Below are positions 54,217-63,854 of a stretch of 64,000 bases of DNA, piece by piece. The position numbers were made by a program, and so were the translations under genes. How positions within the stretch are numbered: position 1 is the first letter of the stretch; each line of letters opens with the position of its first letter. Below the pieces are notes generated by a model. The model was not told where the DNA came from. It saw nothing but the letters and a program-made list of their open reading frames with translations, and made no database searches. Origin of the DNA: Muricoccus harenae (GTDB lineage: Bacteria > Pseudomonadota > Alphaproteobacteria > Acetobacterales > Acetobacteraceae); the NCBI RefSeq assembly GCF_009848505.1, contig NZ_WWDL01000024.1, forward strand, positions 31,698 through 95,697, read 5' to 3'.

Positions 54217-56132
54217 TGCCTTCGCTCCACCCCGGACTCGCCTTCCTGTCCCTCATCTTGATCGGCTCGGCCCATGCTCAGGCCCAGCCTTCCGCCTCTG
54301 CGCCCGCGGCTCCGGCGGCGGAGGAGCCGCGGCCGCCCGCAGAGCCGCGGCCCGATGACTCGGATGGGCCGGTCCGGAGCTACGAGATCACCTTCACCCC
54401 CACGGGCAATGCGGCGCTGGACACGGCGCTGGAAGGTGTCTCGGCGATGCGGCGGCTACGGGAGAGCGTGCCGACGAGTGCCGAGGGGCTGGTCGCCCGG
54501 GCGCTGCAGGACCTCGGCCATTTCCGCACGGCCCTTCGTTCCGAGGGGTATTACGCGGGCACCGCAAGCATCACCCTGGCTGGCGAACCGCCGGATGCCC
54601 CCAACCTGGCGCCGCGATTGGCGGCCCGGGGCCCGGAGCCGGTTCCCGTGCTGGTCACGGCGAATACCGGCCCGCAATACCGCATCTCCACGGTAACGCT
54701 GAGGCCAGCGGCTCCGGGCACCGACATTGCCGAGGCGGGGGAGGTTGCGGGGCTGGGGTCGGGTGATCCGGCCCGCGCCGAATCTGTAAACAACGCGCAG
54801 GAGGCAGTGGTCACCCGGCTGCGCGAAGCTGGCCACCCCTTCGCCAGCGTGCCGCGCCGCGAGATCACGGTGGACCACGACGCGCGCACGATGGAGGTGG
54901 TCTATCGGATCGAGCCCGGCCCCCGCGCCCGCTTCGCCCAGCCGGTGGTGGAAGGTTCCGAGAACGTCGATCCGGAGCTGCTGCGCCGCGCCTCCGGCGT
55001 ACTGGCCGACGAGCTCTATGACCCGCGCGAGCTGGATCGGGTGCGGCGGGACGTGCTGGCGCTCGGCGTCTTCGGCATGGTGCGGGCCCGAATCGGGGAG
55101 CGGCTGGATCCCGATGGCCGCCTGCCCGTGACCTTCCTGGTGGCCGAGCGCCCCTTCCGCGCGATTGGCGGCACCGCCGCCTATGAAACGCGCTACGGTC
55201 CGACGCTCCGCGCCTATTGGGAGCACCGGAACCTTTTCGGGGCGGCGGAGCGGCTGCGGATTGAGGGGGAGGTTTCCCGCACCACGCAGCGCGGCATCAG
55301 CGGCACGGGCTACAAGCTCTCCGCCAATCTCCGCCAGCCCTGGTTCGCAGGGCTGAACGCCACGGCCGTGACCGACGTGGCCATTCTCCGCGAGCGCCTT
55401 CTCGCCTATGACCGGGATGCCATCACTGCCGGCTTCTCGCTGGAACGGCGTATTGATCCCCGGCTGACCCTCTCGGCTGGAATTGCCGCCGAAATCGGCA
55501 AGACCTCGGAGCTGGACCAGGATCTGAGCTACAGTCTTCTCTCCCTCCCCTTCGGCGCGCGATTCGACGGGACGGACAACGTGCTCGATCCCACGCGGGG
55601 ATACCGGGCGAATCTCCTCGTCTCACCAACCATCTCGCTGGCTGATTCCAACTCGATCTTCGTGCGCGTACGCGGCACCGGCAGCGCCTATCTCGACCTG
55701 ACAGGCAGCAAGAGCAGCATTCTCGCGCTGCGAGCCGGCTTCGGCACGCTGGCAGGGGCGCAGGCGGGCGAAATTCCGCCGCATCTGCGCTTCTATGCCG
55801 GCGGCGGCGGCTCGGTGCGCGGCTACGACTTCCAGAGCATCGGCCCGCGACGGCGCGACCAGACTCCACGTGGCGGGCTGTCCCTCCTCGAGGCGAGCGT
55901 GGAACTGCGGCAGCGCATCACCGGCCCCTACGGCGTCGCCATTTTCGTCGATGCGGGCAGCGTCGGGGAGGATGCGCTCTCGGGCTTCGGCGACCTGCGC
56001 GTGGGCGCGGGGGTGGGCCTGCGCTACGCCACTGCAATCGGACCGATCCGCGCCGATGTGGCTCTTCCCCTGTCCAAGGTTCCGGGCAGTTCCGGCTTTG
56101 GCCTCTATGTGGGTATCGGACAGGCTTTCTGA
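54216..56132 (+). CDS. tamA: Translocation and assembly module outer membrane protein TamA
   Basis: A 638-residue Omp85-family outer-membrane protein that works with TamB in outer-membrane protein assembly or lipid transport. Signal peptide LAFLSLILIGSAHAQAQ, a Pro/Ala-rich stretch, then POTRA domains to about 330 (EITFTPTGNAALDTALEGVS, TVTLRPAAPGTDI, PVVEGSENVDPELLRRASGV) and a 16-strand barrel. The Omp85 hallmark is GGGGSVRGYDFQSIGPRRRD near 530; the chain ends in Phe (GIGQAF), the outer-membrane signal. The TTG at 54216 is used since no ATG/GTG gives a signal peptide. The stop overlaps tamB (TGATG). Confidence 0.93.
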   Translation: MPSLHPGLAFLSLILIGSAHAQAQPSASAPAAPAAEEPRPPAEPRPDDSDGPVRSYEITFTPTGNAALDTALEGVSAMRRLRESVPTSAEGLVARALQDLGHFRTALRSEGYYAGTASITLAGEPPDAPNLAPRLAARGPEPVPVLVTANTGPQYRISTVTLRPAAPGTDIAEAGEVAGLGSGDPARAESVNNAQEAVVTRLREAGHPFASVPRREITVDHDARTMEVVYRIEPGPRARFAQPVVEGSENVDPELLRRASGVLADELYDPRELDRVRRDVLALGVFGMVRARIGERLDPDGRLPVTFLVAERPFRAIGGTAAYETRYGPTLRAYWEHRNLFGAAERLRIEGEVSRTTQRGISGTGYKLSANLRQPWFAGLNATAVTDVAILRERLLAYDRDAITAGFSLERRIDPRLTLSAGIAAEIGKTSELDQDLSYSLLSLPFGARFDGTDNVLDPTRGYRANLLVSPTISLADSNSIFVRVRGTGSAYLDLTGSKSSILALRAGFGTLAGAQAGEIPPHLRFYAGGGGSVRGYDFQSIGPRRRDQTPRGGLSLLEASVELRQRITGPYGVAIFVDAGSVGEDALSGFGDLRVGAGVGLRYATAIGPIRADVALPLSKVPGSSGFGLYVGIGQAF

Positions 56133-59100
56133 TGCGTTGGGTTCGTCGTGTTCTCTTCTCGATCCTTGGGATCGTGGTCGTGCTGCCGCTCCTCCTGCTC
56201 GTCGCGGGATGGGTGGCACTGAACGTGCGGCCCGGGCAGGAGGCGCTGGCAAAGCTTGCCAAGGGCTTTGTCCCCGGGCTGCAGATCGAGAACCTGCATG
56301 GGGGGCTGCCGGCGGCGCCGCGCATCGGGCGGGTGGTGATGTCGGACAGCGAGGGGCCTTACCTGGTGGTCGAGGACATCGCCCTCGACATCGACCTGAT
56401 GCGCCTTGCCTCGGGCGAGTTCCGGATATCGAACCTCTCGGCAGGCCGCGTGGTCTTCAGCAGGCCCCCCCTGCCCGACCCGGCGGCGCCCCCTGTTCCG
56501 GCATCCGAGCCAGGCCCGCTGCTGCCACAGCTTCCCCAGCTTCCGGTCGAGGTCGCACTGGAGCGCATCGCCCTGCCGCGAATTGAGCTGGGCGAGGCAG
56601 TCGCCGGCTTTCCGGCCCAGCTTTCACTCGAGGCCGGCGGTCGGCTGGGCGCCGATGGCGCCTTCATTGGAGCCAAGGGGCGGCGGCTGGACGGGCCCGG
56701 CGCTCTGGACCTGGATCTCGCCCTCGCGCCCGGGGACCGGGTGAAGATCGACCTGAATTATGACGAGGCGCGCGGCGGGCTCGTCGCTTCCCTCCTGGGC
56801 AAGGCCGAACAGGCGACCCGCCTCCGCCTCGCCCTGGACGGCCCCGCCAGCGGGGCCGGCTTCACCCTTTCCGCCGCTATGGGCGAAACGGCGCGTCTGA
56901 ACGGGCGCGGCACAGTGAGCCTGCCCGAGACCGGCGGCGTTGGGCTGGAGGCCTCAGGCGATGCGGCGCTGGGCGGCTTCCTTCCGCCGCCGGTGGCCGA
57001 TCTGCGTTTCGTCCTGCGCACCACGCCGGCCGAAGGCGGCGCCACGCGTGTGGAGCAGCTGCGGGTGGAGACCGCCCCGGCGTCCGTGGAGGCGCGCGGC
57101 CTTATCGGCTCGGCCCTGGATCTTGCCTTCGATGCCAGCGTGAACGACGCCTCCACCCTTGGCGGCTTGGTGCCCGAGGTCGTTGGCTGGCAGGCCGTCA
57201 CGGCCCGCGGTACCGTGACCGGCACGGCCCAGGCGCCCGAGTTGCGCGTGGAGACGACCATCACCGAGCCGCGCCTGCCGGAGCCGGCGCCGGGGCTGCT
57301 CGGACCCTCCCCCACCATCCTGCTTCGGGCCAACCAGCAGCGCGTGCATGAGCTGGTGGTCCAGGGTAAGGCCGTGACCCTGCGCGCCGAAGGCAGCTTT
57401 GGCGAGGTGCTGGACCTCACGCTTAACGCGGCGCTGAACGCCCAGGAGCTTCCCGGCGTGCCTGTGCAGGGGCAGCTTGAAGCCGTGGCGCGGGTGACCG
57501 GCCCGGCCGCCGATCCGGCCATCGCGCTGACGGCCGAGTCACCAGCCCTGCAGGCCTATGGCCGCGCCTTTGAGGCATTGCGGCTGCAGGCCGCCATGCC
57601 GCGCGCGACCATGCCGGCCGGCAGCCTGAACCTGGCCGCCCGGCTCCAAGGCCTCCCGCTTAGCGCAGAGGTGAACGCTGCGCAGGAGGGCAACCAGCTG
57701 CGGATCCAGACGCTCCGCGCGGCGCTGGGCCCTGCCCGGCTGGATGGGCGCGGCACCGTCGATCTCGCCCGCAAACTGGCGGACGCCGAACTTCTACTGG
57801 AAGCGGCCGATCTGGCGCCGCTGACCCCTGTGGCGGGCACGCCGCTCGCCGGGGGGCTGCGGCTCTCAGCAAAGCTCGCCCCAAAGGGCGCCGAAGGCGC
57901 GCAGCGCCAGGGTATCGAGGCCGACCTGCGCGCCAATAAGCTCACGGCTAGCGGCCAGCAGGTGAATGGCACCATCCAGGCCAGCGGCACGGATGCCGCG
58001 CTGGATGTCCGGGGCGACCTGCGCGCCATGGATGCGCGCGCAACGCTCCGCGCCCGGCTCGCGCTCGACCAGCCAGAAAAGCGCATCGAGCTGGCCGGGT
58101 TGGATGTGGAGCGGCAGGGGCTCGGGATCCGCCTGTCCTCGCCGGCGACAGTAATCCTGGCGCCGGATGGCGGGATTTCCACCACTGGCCTGTCGCTGCA
58201 GGGCCGGCCGGGCGGCGCACTGCGCATCGCGGGCCGCTGGGGACCGGAGAATGCCGACCTCCGCGCCACGCTGACGAGCCTGCCGCTCTCCATCGCCAAT
58301 CTCTTTGTCCCTGACCCACCGCTTTCGGGCGTGCTGACGGGCGAGGTGCGGCTGTCCGGCCCCGTCGCGCGGCCCGGAATCGATGGTGAGTTGCGCGGTA
58401 CGGGCCTCCGCGCCGGTGCCCCCTGGGCGCGTGGACTGCCGGAGGGCTCGCTTCAGGCCACGGCGCGCATGCGCGGCGACAAAATGGAGACGCGCGCGGA
58501 ATTTCGAGTGGGATCGGCCCTGCGCCTGAACCTGGAGGCGCAAGTGCCGAGCGACTTCTCCGGCCCGATCAGCGCCACTTTGCGGGGCACCACGGATATC
58601 GGCGTGCTCGCCGGGCCCTTCCTGCTCGGCGGTGCCAGCCGGGTGGCGGGAACGGTCGCGATCGATGCCCGAGCGGGCGGGACGGTGGCCGATCCGCAGG
58701 TCTCGGGCACGGCGCGGCTGTCGGGTGGCACCTACCGCAACCTGGAATACGGCGTTGCCCTTCGGGACATCCAGGGAACGGTGCGCGGCGACATGGATCG
58801 GATCGTCGTGGAGTCCATTACCGCCCGGGCGGGGCCTGGTACGCTGCGGGCACGCGGCGAGGTGCGGCCCTTCACCGAGGGGCAGCCGATCGAGCTGACG
58901 GTGACGGGCCAGGACCTCCAACCCGTATCGAGTGACCTGCTGCGGGGCGCCTTCGACACCGACATGAGGCTTTCGGGCTCTATAGGTGCGGGGATGCGGC
59001 TGGCGGGCTCGATCACCACCCGGACCATGACGATCGGCGTGCCGGAAGGGCTGCCCGGCGGCGTGGCTGAAATCGGCGAGGTGCGCGAGGTCGGGCGTGG

Positions 59101-59899
59101 CGCCCCTCCCCCTCCCCGCGGAACCACGGCCGCCCGGCGGGCCGCCGCGCGCCGGGCTCCGGCCGCCGCGCCGCCGGCGGACGCGGCGCCGATGGCGCTC
59201 GACATCACCTTCCGCGCGCCGAGCCAGGTCTATCTGCGCGGGCGTGGGCTGGATGTAGAGCTGGGCGGCGACGTCCGTATCGGCGGAACGGTCTCGGCCC
59301 CTGCGGCCGAGGGAGAACTCCGACTTCGCCGTGGCAATCTGACGGTGCTCGACCGCCGGTTGAACTTCGAGCGGGGCGTGCTGCGCTTCCAGGGTGAGAT
59401 CGCCTCGCCCGAAATCGACCTGCTTGCCACCACCCGCGCCGCGAGCACGACCATCAACGTGACTGTGACGGGCACGCCCCGCGCGCCGAAGATCGAGTTC
59501 ACCTCCTCCCCCGAACTGCCGCAGGACGAGGTGCTGGCGCGGCTGATCTTCAACCGGTCCGCCGACAAGCTGTCGCCCTTCCAGATCGCTCAGCTGGCTC
59601 GGGTGCTGGCCGGAGCGGTTTCGGGCGGGCAGGAGGATCCTGTCACGGGCCTGCTCGGGCGGGTGAGCCGCTCACTCGGGCTCGACCGGCTGGGCGTCGG
59701 CACCGGGGCGAACGGGACACCGGGGATCGAGGCCGGAGGCTATCTGGGCCAGGGCATCTACCTCAATGTCGATCCGGGAACGAGCACGGGATCGCCCCGC
59801 GTCGGGGTAGAGATCGAGCTCACGCCGCGGCTGAAGCTGGAGAGCGGCGCCGGGGCTGACAGCCAAGGAGCTGGGATCACCTACGAATACGAGTACTGA
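56132..59899 (+). CDS. tamB: Translocation and assembly module inner membrane protein TamB
   Basis: A 1255-residue AsmA-like protein bridging the inner and outer membranes, forming a long hydrophobic beta groove thought to carry lipids. One N-terminal membrane anchor (LFSILGIVVVLPLLLLVAGW), then a long repetitive beta-rich body, and the C-terminal TamB (DUF490) domain from about 950 to the end, including RGRGLDVELGGDVRIGGTVS and PQDEVLARLIFNRSADKLSP. A proline/alanine/arginine-rich insert lies near residue 1000 (PPPPRGTTAARRAAARRAPA). Ends TYEYEY. Coupled to tamA by a one-base start/stop overlap. Confidence 0.94.
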   Translation: MRWVRRVLFSILGIVVVLPLLLLVAGWVALNVRPGQEALAKLAKGFVPGLQIENLHGGLPAAPRIGRVVMSDSEGPYLVVEDIALDIDLMRLASGEFRISNLSAGRVVFSRPPLPDPAAPPVPASEPGPLLPQLPQLPVEVALERIALPRIELGEAVAGFPAQLSLEAGGRLGADGAFIGAKGRRLDGPGALDLDLALAPGDRVKIDLNYDEARGGLVASLLGKAEQATRLRLALDGPASGAGFTLSAAMGETARLNGRGTVSLPETGGVGLEASGDAALGGFLPPPVADLRFVLRTTPAEGGATRVEQLRVETAPASVEARGLIGSALDLAFDASVNDASTLGGLVPEVVGWQAVTARGTVTGTAQAPELRVETTITEPRLPEPAPGLLGPSPTILLRANQQRVHELVVQGKAVTLRAEGSFGEVLDLTLNAALNAQELPGVPVQGQLEAVARVTGPAADPAIALTAESPALQAYGRAFEALRLQAAMPRATMPAGSLNLAARLQGLPLSAEVNAAQEGNQLRIQTLRAALGPARLDGRGTVDLARKLADAELLLEAADLAPLTPVAGTPLAGGLRLSAKLAPKGAEGAQRQGIEADLRANKLTASGQQVNGTIQASGTDAALDVRGDLRAMDARATLRARLALDQPEKRIELAGLDVERQGLGIRLSSPATVILAPDGGISTTGLSLQGRPGGALRIAGRWGPENADLRATLTSLPLSIANLFVPDPPLSGVLTGEVRLSGPVARPGIDGELRGTGLRAGAPWARGLPEGSLQATARMRGDKMETRAEFRVGSALRLNLEAQVPSDFSGPISATLRGTTDIGVLAGPFLLGGASRVAGTVAIDARAGGTVADPQVSGTARLSGGTYRNLEYGVALRDIQGTVRGDMDRIVVESITARAGPGTLRARGEVRPFTEGQPIELTVTGQDLQPVSSDLLRGAFDTDMRLSGSIGAGMRLAGSITTRTMTIGVPEGLPGGVAEIGEVREVGRGAPPPPRGTTAARRAAARRAPAAAPPADAAPMALDITFRAPSQVYLRGRGLDVELGGDVRIGGTVSAPAAEGELRLRRGNLTVLDRRLNFERGVLRFQGEIASPEIDLLATTRAASTTINVTVTGTPRAPKIEFTSSPELPQDEVLARLIFNRSADKLSPFQIAQLARVLAGAVSGGQEDPVTGLLGRVSRSLGLDRLGVGTGANGTPGIEAGGYLGQGIYLNVDPGTSTGSPRVGVEIELTPRLKLESGAGADSQGAGITYEYEY

Positions 59900-60094
59900 G
59901 GCCGGACCTTCCCCGGGCCGGCGGCATCCGAGGCGGGTATTCCGCCCGGGGCTCCAGACGAGTAGAACTGCTTTGTCCCGATCGGGCGGCCGCCGCCATG
60001 GCGTAGCCGGATGGCCGCCGCAGGGTAGCCCCGTGCCTCACCCGCAAGGCCGGCCGGGAGCGGGTTTCGACAGCACAGGAGGGGGGTAGCGACG

Positions 60095-60283
60095 ATGCGC
60101 GCCTTCGATGGTCAGTTCAGCGACAACAAGCCGATCCGCCGGAGCATGGAGGAGAAGCGCCGCTTGCTGGCGGAACTGGAGCAGACGCTGGCCGGGATGA
60201 AAGCCCACACCTCCCCGAGCCTGCGGGAGAGCATCAAGGGCCGGATCGCCGAGCTACGGGCCGATATCGGCGCCAAGCGCTGA
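60095..60283 (+). CDS. Small basic protein of unknown function
   Basis: A 62-residue protein with 11 Arg/Lys in two helices (RRSMEEKRRLLAELEQTLAG and SIKGRIAELRADIGAKR). A strong AGGAGGGGGG ribosome binding site lies before the ATG, and a strong terminator follows, so expression is likely. No family was recognised. The charged coiled-coil look could fit a small nucleic-acid- or protein-binding factor, but nothing more can be claimed. The 195 bases before it, after tamB, are GC-rich with no other gene. Confidence 0.75.
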   Translation: MRAFDGQFSDNKPIRRSMEEKRRLLAELEQTLAGMKAHTSPSLRESIKGRIAELRADIGAKR

Positions 60284-60298
60284 TACGGCCGTGAAGAT

Positions 60299-60335
60299 AC
60301 GGCCCCGCCCCTGACCGGGGGCGGGGCCGTTTCCG
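60299..60335 (+). terminator. Rho-independent terminator after the small basic protein gene
   Basis: A perfect 13-bp stem, ACGGCCCCGCCCC (60299-60311) with GGGGCGGGGCCGT (60318-60330) and a 6-base loop, followed by TTCCGTTTC. It stands 16 bases after the stop of the 62-residue protein and just after the convergent M20 dipeptidase ends, so it may also act for that gene on the other strand, where the following T-run is weaker. Confidence 0.85.
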
Positions 60336-60348
60336 TTTCGGCTGGCCC

Positions 60349-61737
60349 TCAGCCGGCCAGTTCGGCCAGGAGGCGCGCATGGCTGCGGGCGCCGTGCATG
60401 AGGCAGGCCCAGTCGAACTTCTCGTTCGGGCTGTGCACCTGGTCATCATCCAGGCCAAAGCCCATCAGCACGCTGTCGAGCCCGAGGATGCGCCGGAAGC
60501 TTTCAACCACGGGGATCGAGCCGCCGGAGCCGATCAGCACGGCCTCTTTCCCATACTCGGCCGCGAGGGCCCTCCGGGCGGCGGTCACCTCCGTGCTATC
60601 CTCCGGCACGACAACCGGCGGGGCGGAGCTGAAGCGCTGGACCTCGGCGCGCGCATCGGCCGGAAGGCGCGCCTTTACGAAGGCCTCCAGCGCGTCGAGC
60701 ACCGCATTCGGGTCCTGGTCGCCCACTAGGCGGAAGGACACCTTCGCATGGGCCTCCGCTGCGATCACGGTCTTGGCGCCAGGGCCGGTATAGCCGCCCC
60801 AAATTCCGTTCACGTCGCAGGTCGGGCGCGCCCATTGGCGCTCGAGCGGCTTGCAACCCTTTTCCCCGGCCGGGACGGAAAGGCCGATATCGCCGAGGAA
60901 GCGTGCCTCGTCAAAGCCCAGCGCGTCCCAGGCAGCGGCGAGGTTGCCGCCTACGGCCGGAACGTGATCGTAGAAGCCTGGGAGCTGGATCCGCCCCTCG
61001 GCATCCGTCAGATCGGCCAGAATCTGGCAGAGCAGGTTGATCGGGTTCAGCGCCATCCCGCCATAGAGGCCGGAATGCAGGTCTCGCGAGGCGGCGAAGA
61101 CATCGATCTGCGCGTAGGCCATGCCCCGCAATCGTGCGGAGATGGCGGGGGTCTTCGCGTCCCACATATTCGTGTCGCTGACGATGACGGCGCGGGCATC
61201 GCGCAACTCCGCGGCATGCTCCTCAAGGAAGGCGTCGAGGCTGGGACTGCCGATTTCCTCCTCGCCTTCGATCAGCACGCGGATGGGGGCGGGCGGGCCG
61301 CCGGTCACCTCGTGCCAGGCGCGCATGGCGGCGAGCCAGGTCATCACTTGGCCCTTATCGTCCACGGCGCCGCGCGCGATGGTGACGGGGCCGTTCTTGC
61401 CTTCGGCAACGGTCGGCTCGAAGGGCGGCGAGGTCCAGAGCCCGAAGGGCTCGGCCGGCTGTACGTCGTAATGGCCGTAGTAGAGCAGCGGCACGGCAGC
61501 GCCGCCGGGGCCGGGATGATGCGCAACGACCGCCGGATGGCCCTTGGTCTCCCGGATCTCAGCCGTGAAGCCGATGGCCTTTAGCTCATTGACCAGCCAG
61601 GCGGCGGCGCGGCGGCAATCGGGAGCATGATTCGGCTGCGCGCTGACGCTGGCAATGCGGAGGAAGTCGAAGTAGCGGGCGCGGATCTCGGCCTCAGCGG
61701 CGTCGATCCGGGCGAGCACGGCCGTCAGCTGGCTCAT
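60349..61737 (-). CDS. M20-family dipeptidase
   Basis: A 462-residue zinc dipeptidase related to carnosinase/PepV-type enzymes. Metal motifs: YYGHYDVQPAEP with His and Asp, GAVDDKGQVMTWLAAMRAW, the catalytic Glu pair in LIEGEEEIGSPSL, the Asp in VSDTNMWDAKTP, and the C-terminal His in DDDQVHSPNEKFDW. The dimerisation domain lies in the middle (HSGLYGGMALNPINLLCQIL). The ATG at 61737 shares a base with the stop of the upstream gene (TGATG). It would hydrolyse imported dipeptides in the cytoplasm. Confidence 0.92.
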   Translation of the reverse strand: MSQLTAVLARIDAAEAEIRARYFDFLRIASVSAQPNHAPDCRRAAAWLVNELKAIGFTAEIRETKGHPAVVAHHPGPGGAAVPLLYYGHYDVQPAEPFGLWTSPPFEPTVAEGKNGPVTIARGAVDDKGQVMTWLAAMRAWHEVTGGPPAPIRVLIEGEEEIGSPSLDAFLEEHAAELRDARAVIVSDTNMWDAKTPAISARLRGMAYAQIDVFAASRDLHSGLYGGMALNPINLLCQILADLTDAEGRIQLPGFYDHVPAVGGNLAAAWDALGFDEARFLGDIGLSVPAGEKGCKPLERQWARPTCDVNGIWGGYTGPGAKTVIAAEAHAKVSFRLVGDQDPNAVLDALEAFVKARLPADARAEVQRFSSAPPVVVPEDSTEVTAARRALAAEYGKEAVLIGSGGSIPVVESFRRILGLDSVLMGFGLDDDQVHSPNEKFDWACLMHGARSHARLLAELAG

Positions 61738-62201
61738 CACGCGTCGTCCCCGGTGTCCGGGGTCAGGGCGGCGGCCTTGATGCCGGCCACGGCGGCGGCC
61801 TCGTCCTTGTCCGACAGGTCGCCGGAAATGCCGACGGCGCCCAGGATGGCGCCTTGCGCGTCACGGATCAGAACGCCGCCCGGGACTGGCACCGCAGCGC
61901 CCTCCGCCAGATCCGAGAAGGCATTCATGAAGCCGGGCATGCCCTGGGAGCGGCGCGCCAGCTCCCGCCCGCCGAAGCCGAGGCCCATGGCGCCGTATGC
62001 CTTGCCGTGGGCGATGGCCGGGCGGAGCAGGCTGCAGCCATCCTCTTTCAGGAGCGCCTTCATCTGCCCGCTGGCATCGAGGATCACGACTGTCAGGGGT
62101 GCGAGGGCCAAGCGGCGTCCCTCCTCGAGCGCGGCGGCGGCGATGCGTTGCGCTTGGTCGAGGGTGATGCCGTGCTGGAAACCGATGGGGGGATTGGGCA
62201 T
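61737..62201 (-). CDS. HbpS/GlcG-type heme-binding-like protein
   Basis: A 154-residue protein of the DUF336/GlcG/HbpS family. Characteristic stretches: ITLDQAQRIAAAALEEGRRL, VVILDASGQMKALLKEDG, KAYGAMGLGFGGRELARRSQ, and the glycine-rich PVPGGVLIRDAQGAILGAVG. Some members bind heme, others occur in glycolate or diol-use gene sets without known function. No signal peptide. It is co-transcribed with the M20 dipeptidase downstream; the joint role is unclear. Confidence 0.88.
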   Translation of the reverse strand: MPNPPIGFQHGITLDQAQRIAAAALEEGRRLALAPLTVVILDASGQMKALLKEDGCSLLRPAIAHGKAYGAMGLGFGGRELARRSQGMPGFMNAFSDLAEGAAVPVPGGVLIRDAQGAILGAVGISGDLSDKDEAAAVAGIKAAALTPDTGDDA

Positions 62202-62257
62202 GGACGCTGCCGCTCCGTTCGAGGTTCGGAGAGCGGTTCTATGCCGTGCAGCGCCAG

Positions 62258-62281
62258 TGGCAAGGCATCTGGCAAGGCATC
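62258..62281 (-). repeat. Two perfect 12-bp tandem repeats upstream of the HbpS/GlcG-type gene
   Basis: TGGCAAGGCATC is repeated without a gap (62258-62269, 62270-62281), 57-80 bases upstream of the start of the HbpS/GlcG-like gene. The stretch from 62202 to 62449 holds no recognisable gene and should contain the promoter of this unit; the tandem copies may be operator half-sites. Confidence 0.3.
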
Positions 62282-62449
62282 ACCGGTGCCTCCGGACGGC
62301 AGCGCGGATGCGGCGTCGCTGCGGCCGGCCGCTGTCGGCGGTCCATTAGACGAAACCCGCTGCCGATCGCCGTGGTTGTTGCGCGGTGGGCGGCTTGCCA
62401 GCGGCAGCGCCGGCCGCCTCGCGGCGGCGCGGACTTTTGGACCTACCCT

Positions 62450-62453
62450 AGCA
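62450..62453. repeat. Target site duplication CTAG, left copy
   Basis: CTAG flanks the left terminal inverted repeat and is repeated at 63874-63877. It fits the YTAR target duplication of the IS701 family. Confidence 0.8.
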
Positions 62454-62472
62454 CTACTTTGGCAGGCTGGAT
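62454..62472 (+). repeat. IS701-family left terminal inverted repeat
   Basis: The 19-base end repeat matches the reverse complement of 63855-63873 without a mismatch. Confidence 0.9.
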
Positions 62473-62523
62473 GGAACCGGGGGCAACGCGGCGCGCTCTG
62501 TCGTCCTGATCTGGACGGGGGCG

Positions 62524-63852
62524 GTGATGGCCTCGAATGCGGGATGGCAGTCCGAGTTGGAAGGCTGGTTGCAGCCGTTCCTGAAGGCCTTGGTTCACCC
62601 GGCGCGGCAGGCGATGTGCCCGCTCTATGTGGCGGGCCTGATCGGCCCGGGTGATCGGAAGAGCGTCCAGCCGATGGCCGAGCGGCTTGGGCTTCTGGGC
62701 CACGACGCCCTGCACCACTTCATCGCAGCCGGGGTTTGGGATGCCGGGCCACTGGAGGCGGCACTGATGCGGGAAGCCGACCGGCTTGTCGGTGGGCGGG
62801 GCGCGTTCCTCATTGTGGACGACACCGCGCTGCCCAAGAAGGGCACGCGCTCGGTCGGCGTCGCGCCGCAATATGCCTCGGCGCTGGGTAAGACCGCGAA
62901 CTGTCAGACCCTCGTCTCGCTCACCCTCGCGCGGGGCGAAGTGCCGGTTCCCTTTACGCTGCGGCTGTTCCTGCCGGAGGTCTGGACCTGCGATGCCGCT
63001 CGCCTGGAGCGGGCCGGGGTGCCGCAGGACTGGCGCACGCCCCGCACCAAACCCGAGATGGCGCTCGCCGAGATCGACCGCGCCGTCGCGGCTGGGATGC
63101 GGTTCGGCCCCGTTCTCGCCGACGCGGGCTACGGCATCAGCGCGACGTTTCGTGCAGGGCTGAGCGAAAGAGGGCTGCGCTGGGCCGTCGGCATCCCGCG
63201 CATCCTGAAGGTCTACCCGGCCGACGTCGCCTTGCTGCCTCCGCCCTCAGGCAGTCGGCGCAAGCTGAGCGAGCCGGACCAGATCTCGCGTTCGGCCGAG
63301 GACATCCTGGCCCAGGCCACGTGGCAGAAGGTGACTTGGCGACGAGGGACGAAGGGGCGGCTCTCGGCCGACTTCGCCGCAGCCCGCGTCCGCGTCGCGG
63401 ACGGCCCGGCGCAGCAAATCGGCGGCAGGCCCGCGCAGCACCTACCAGGCGAGGCGGCGTGGGTCGTGGGCGAGCGCCGGGCGTCTGGGGAGACGAAGTA
63501 CTATCTCTCCAACCTGCTCGCCCACACTGGCCTGAAGACACTCGCGGCCACCATCAAGGCGCGCTGGGCCTGCGAGCAAGCGCATCAGCAACTGAAGGAG
63601 GAACTCGGCCTCGACCACTTTGAGGGCCGCTCCTGGATTGGCCTGCACCGACACGCGCTTATGACGATGCTCGCCTACGCATTCCTGCAGCACCGCCGAC
63701 TCGCACAGGCCAAGCGGGGAAAAAAGGTGCGCCGGACCTCCGCCTCAGCCGAGCCTGCCCGCCATCCGCGCCGCGATGATCGGCGCTCTCCTGCGAGCCC
63801 GCTCACCACCGCGCTGCCCGCACTGCGGCAAATCCGTCGGCGTGCCGCGTGA
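62524..63852 (+). CDS. IS701-family transposase
   Basis: A 442-residue DDE transposase. Catalytic residues by motif: first Asp in FLIVDDTALPKKG near residue 100, second Asp in GPVLADAGYGISATF near 200, and Glu in WACEQAHQQLKEELGLDHFE near 355. The end of the protein is basic and reaches into the right inverted repeat region. Start GTG 62524 or ATG 62527. No frameshift seen, so it is probably functional. Confidence 0.92.
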   Translation: MMASNAGWQSELEGWLQPFLKALVHPARQAMCPLYVAGLIGPGDRKSVQPMAERLGLLGHDALHHFIAAGVWDAGPLEAALMREADRLVGGRGAFLIVDDTALPKKGTRSVGVAPQYASALGKTANCQTLVSLTLARGEVPVPFTLRLFLPEVWTCDAARLERAGVPQDWRTPRTKPEMALAEIDRAVAAGMRFGPVLADAGYGISATFRAGLSERGLRWAVGIPRILKVYPADVALLPPPSGSRRKLSEPDQISRSAEDILAQATWQKVTWRRGTKGRLSADFAAARVRVADGPAQQIGGRPAQHLPGEAAWVVGERRASGETKYYLSNLLAHTGLKTLAATIKARWACEQAHQQLKEELGLDHFEGRSWIGLHRHALMTMLAYAFLQHRRLAQAKRGKKVRRTSASAEPARHPRRDDRRSPASPLTTALPALRQIRRRAA

Positions 63853-63854
63853 AC

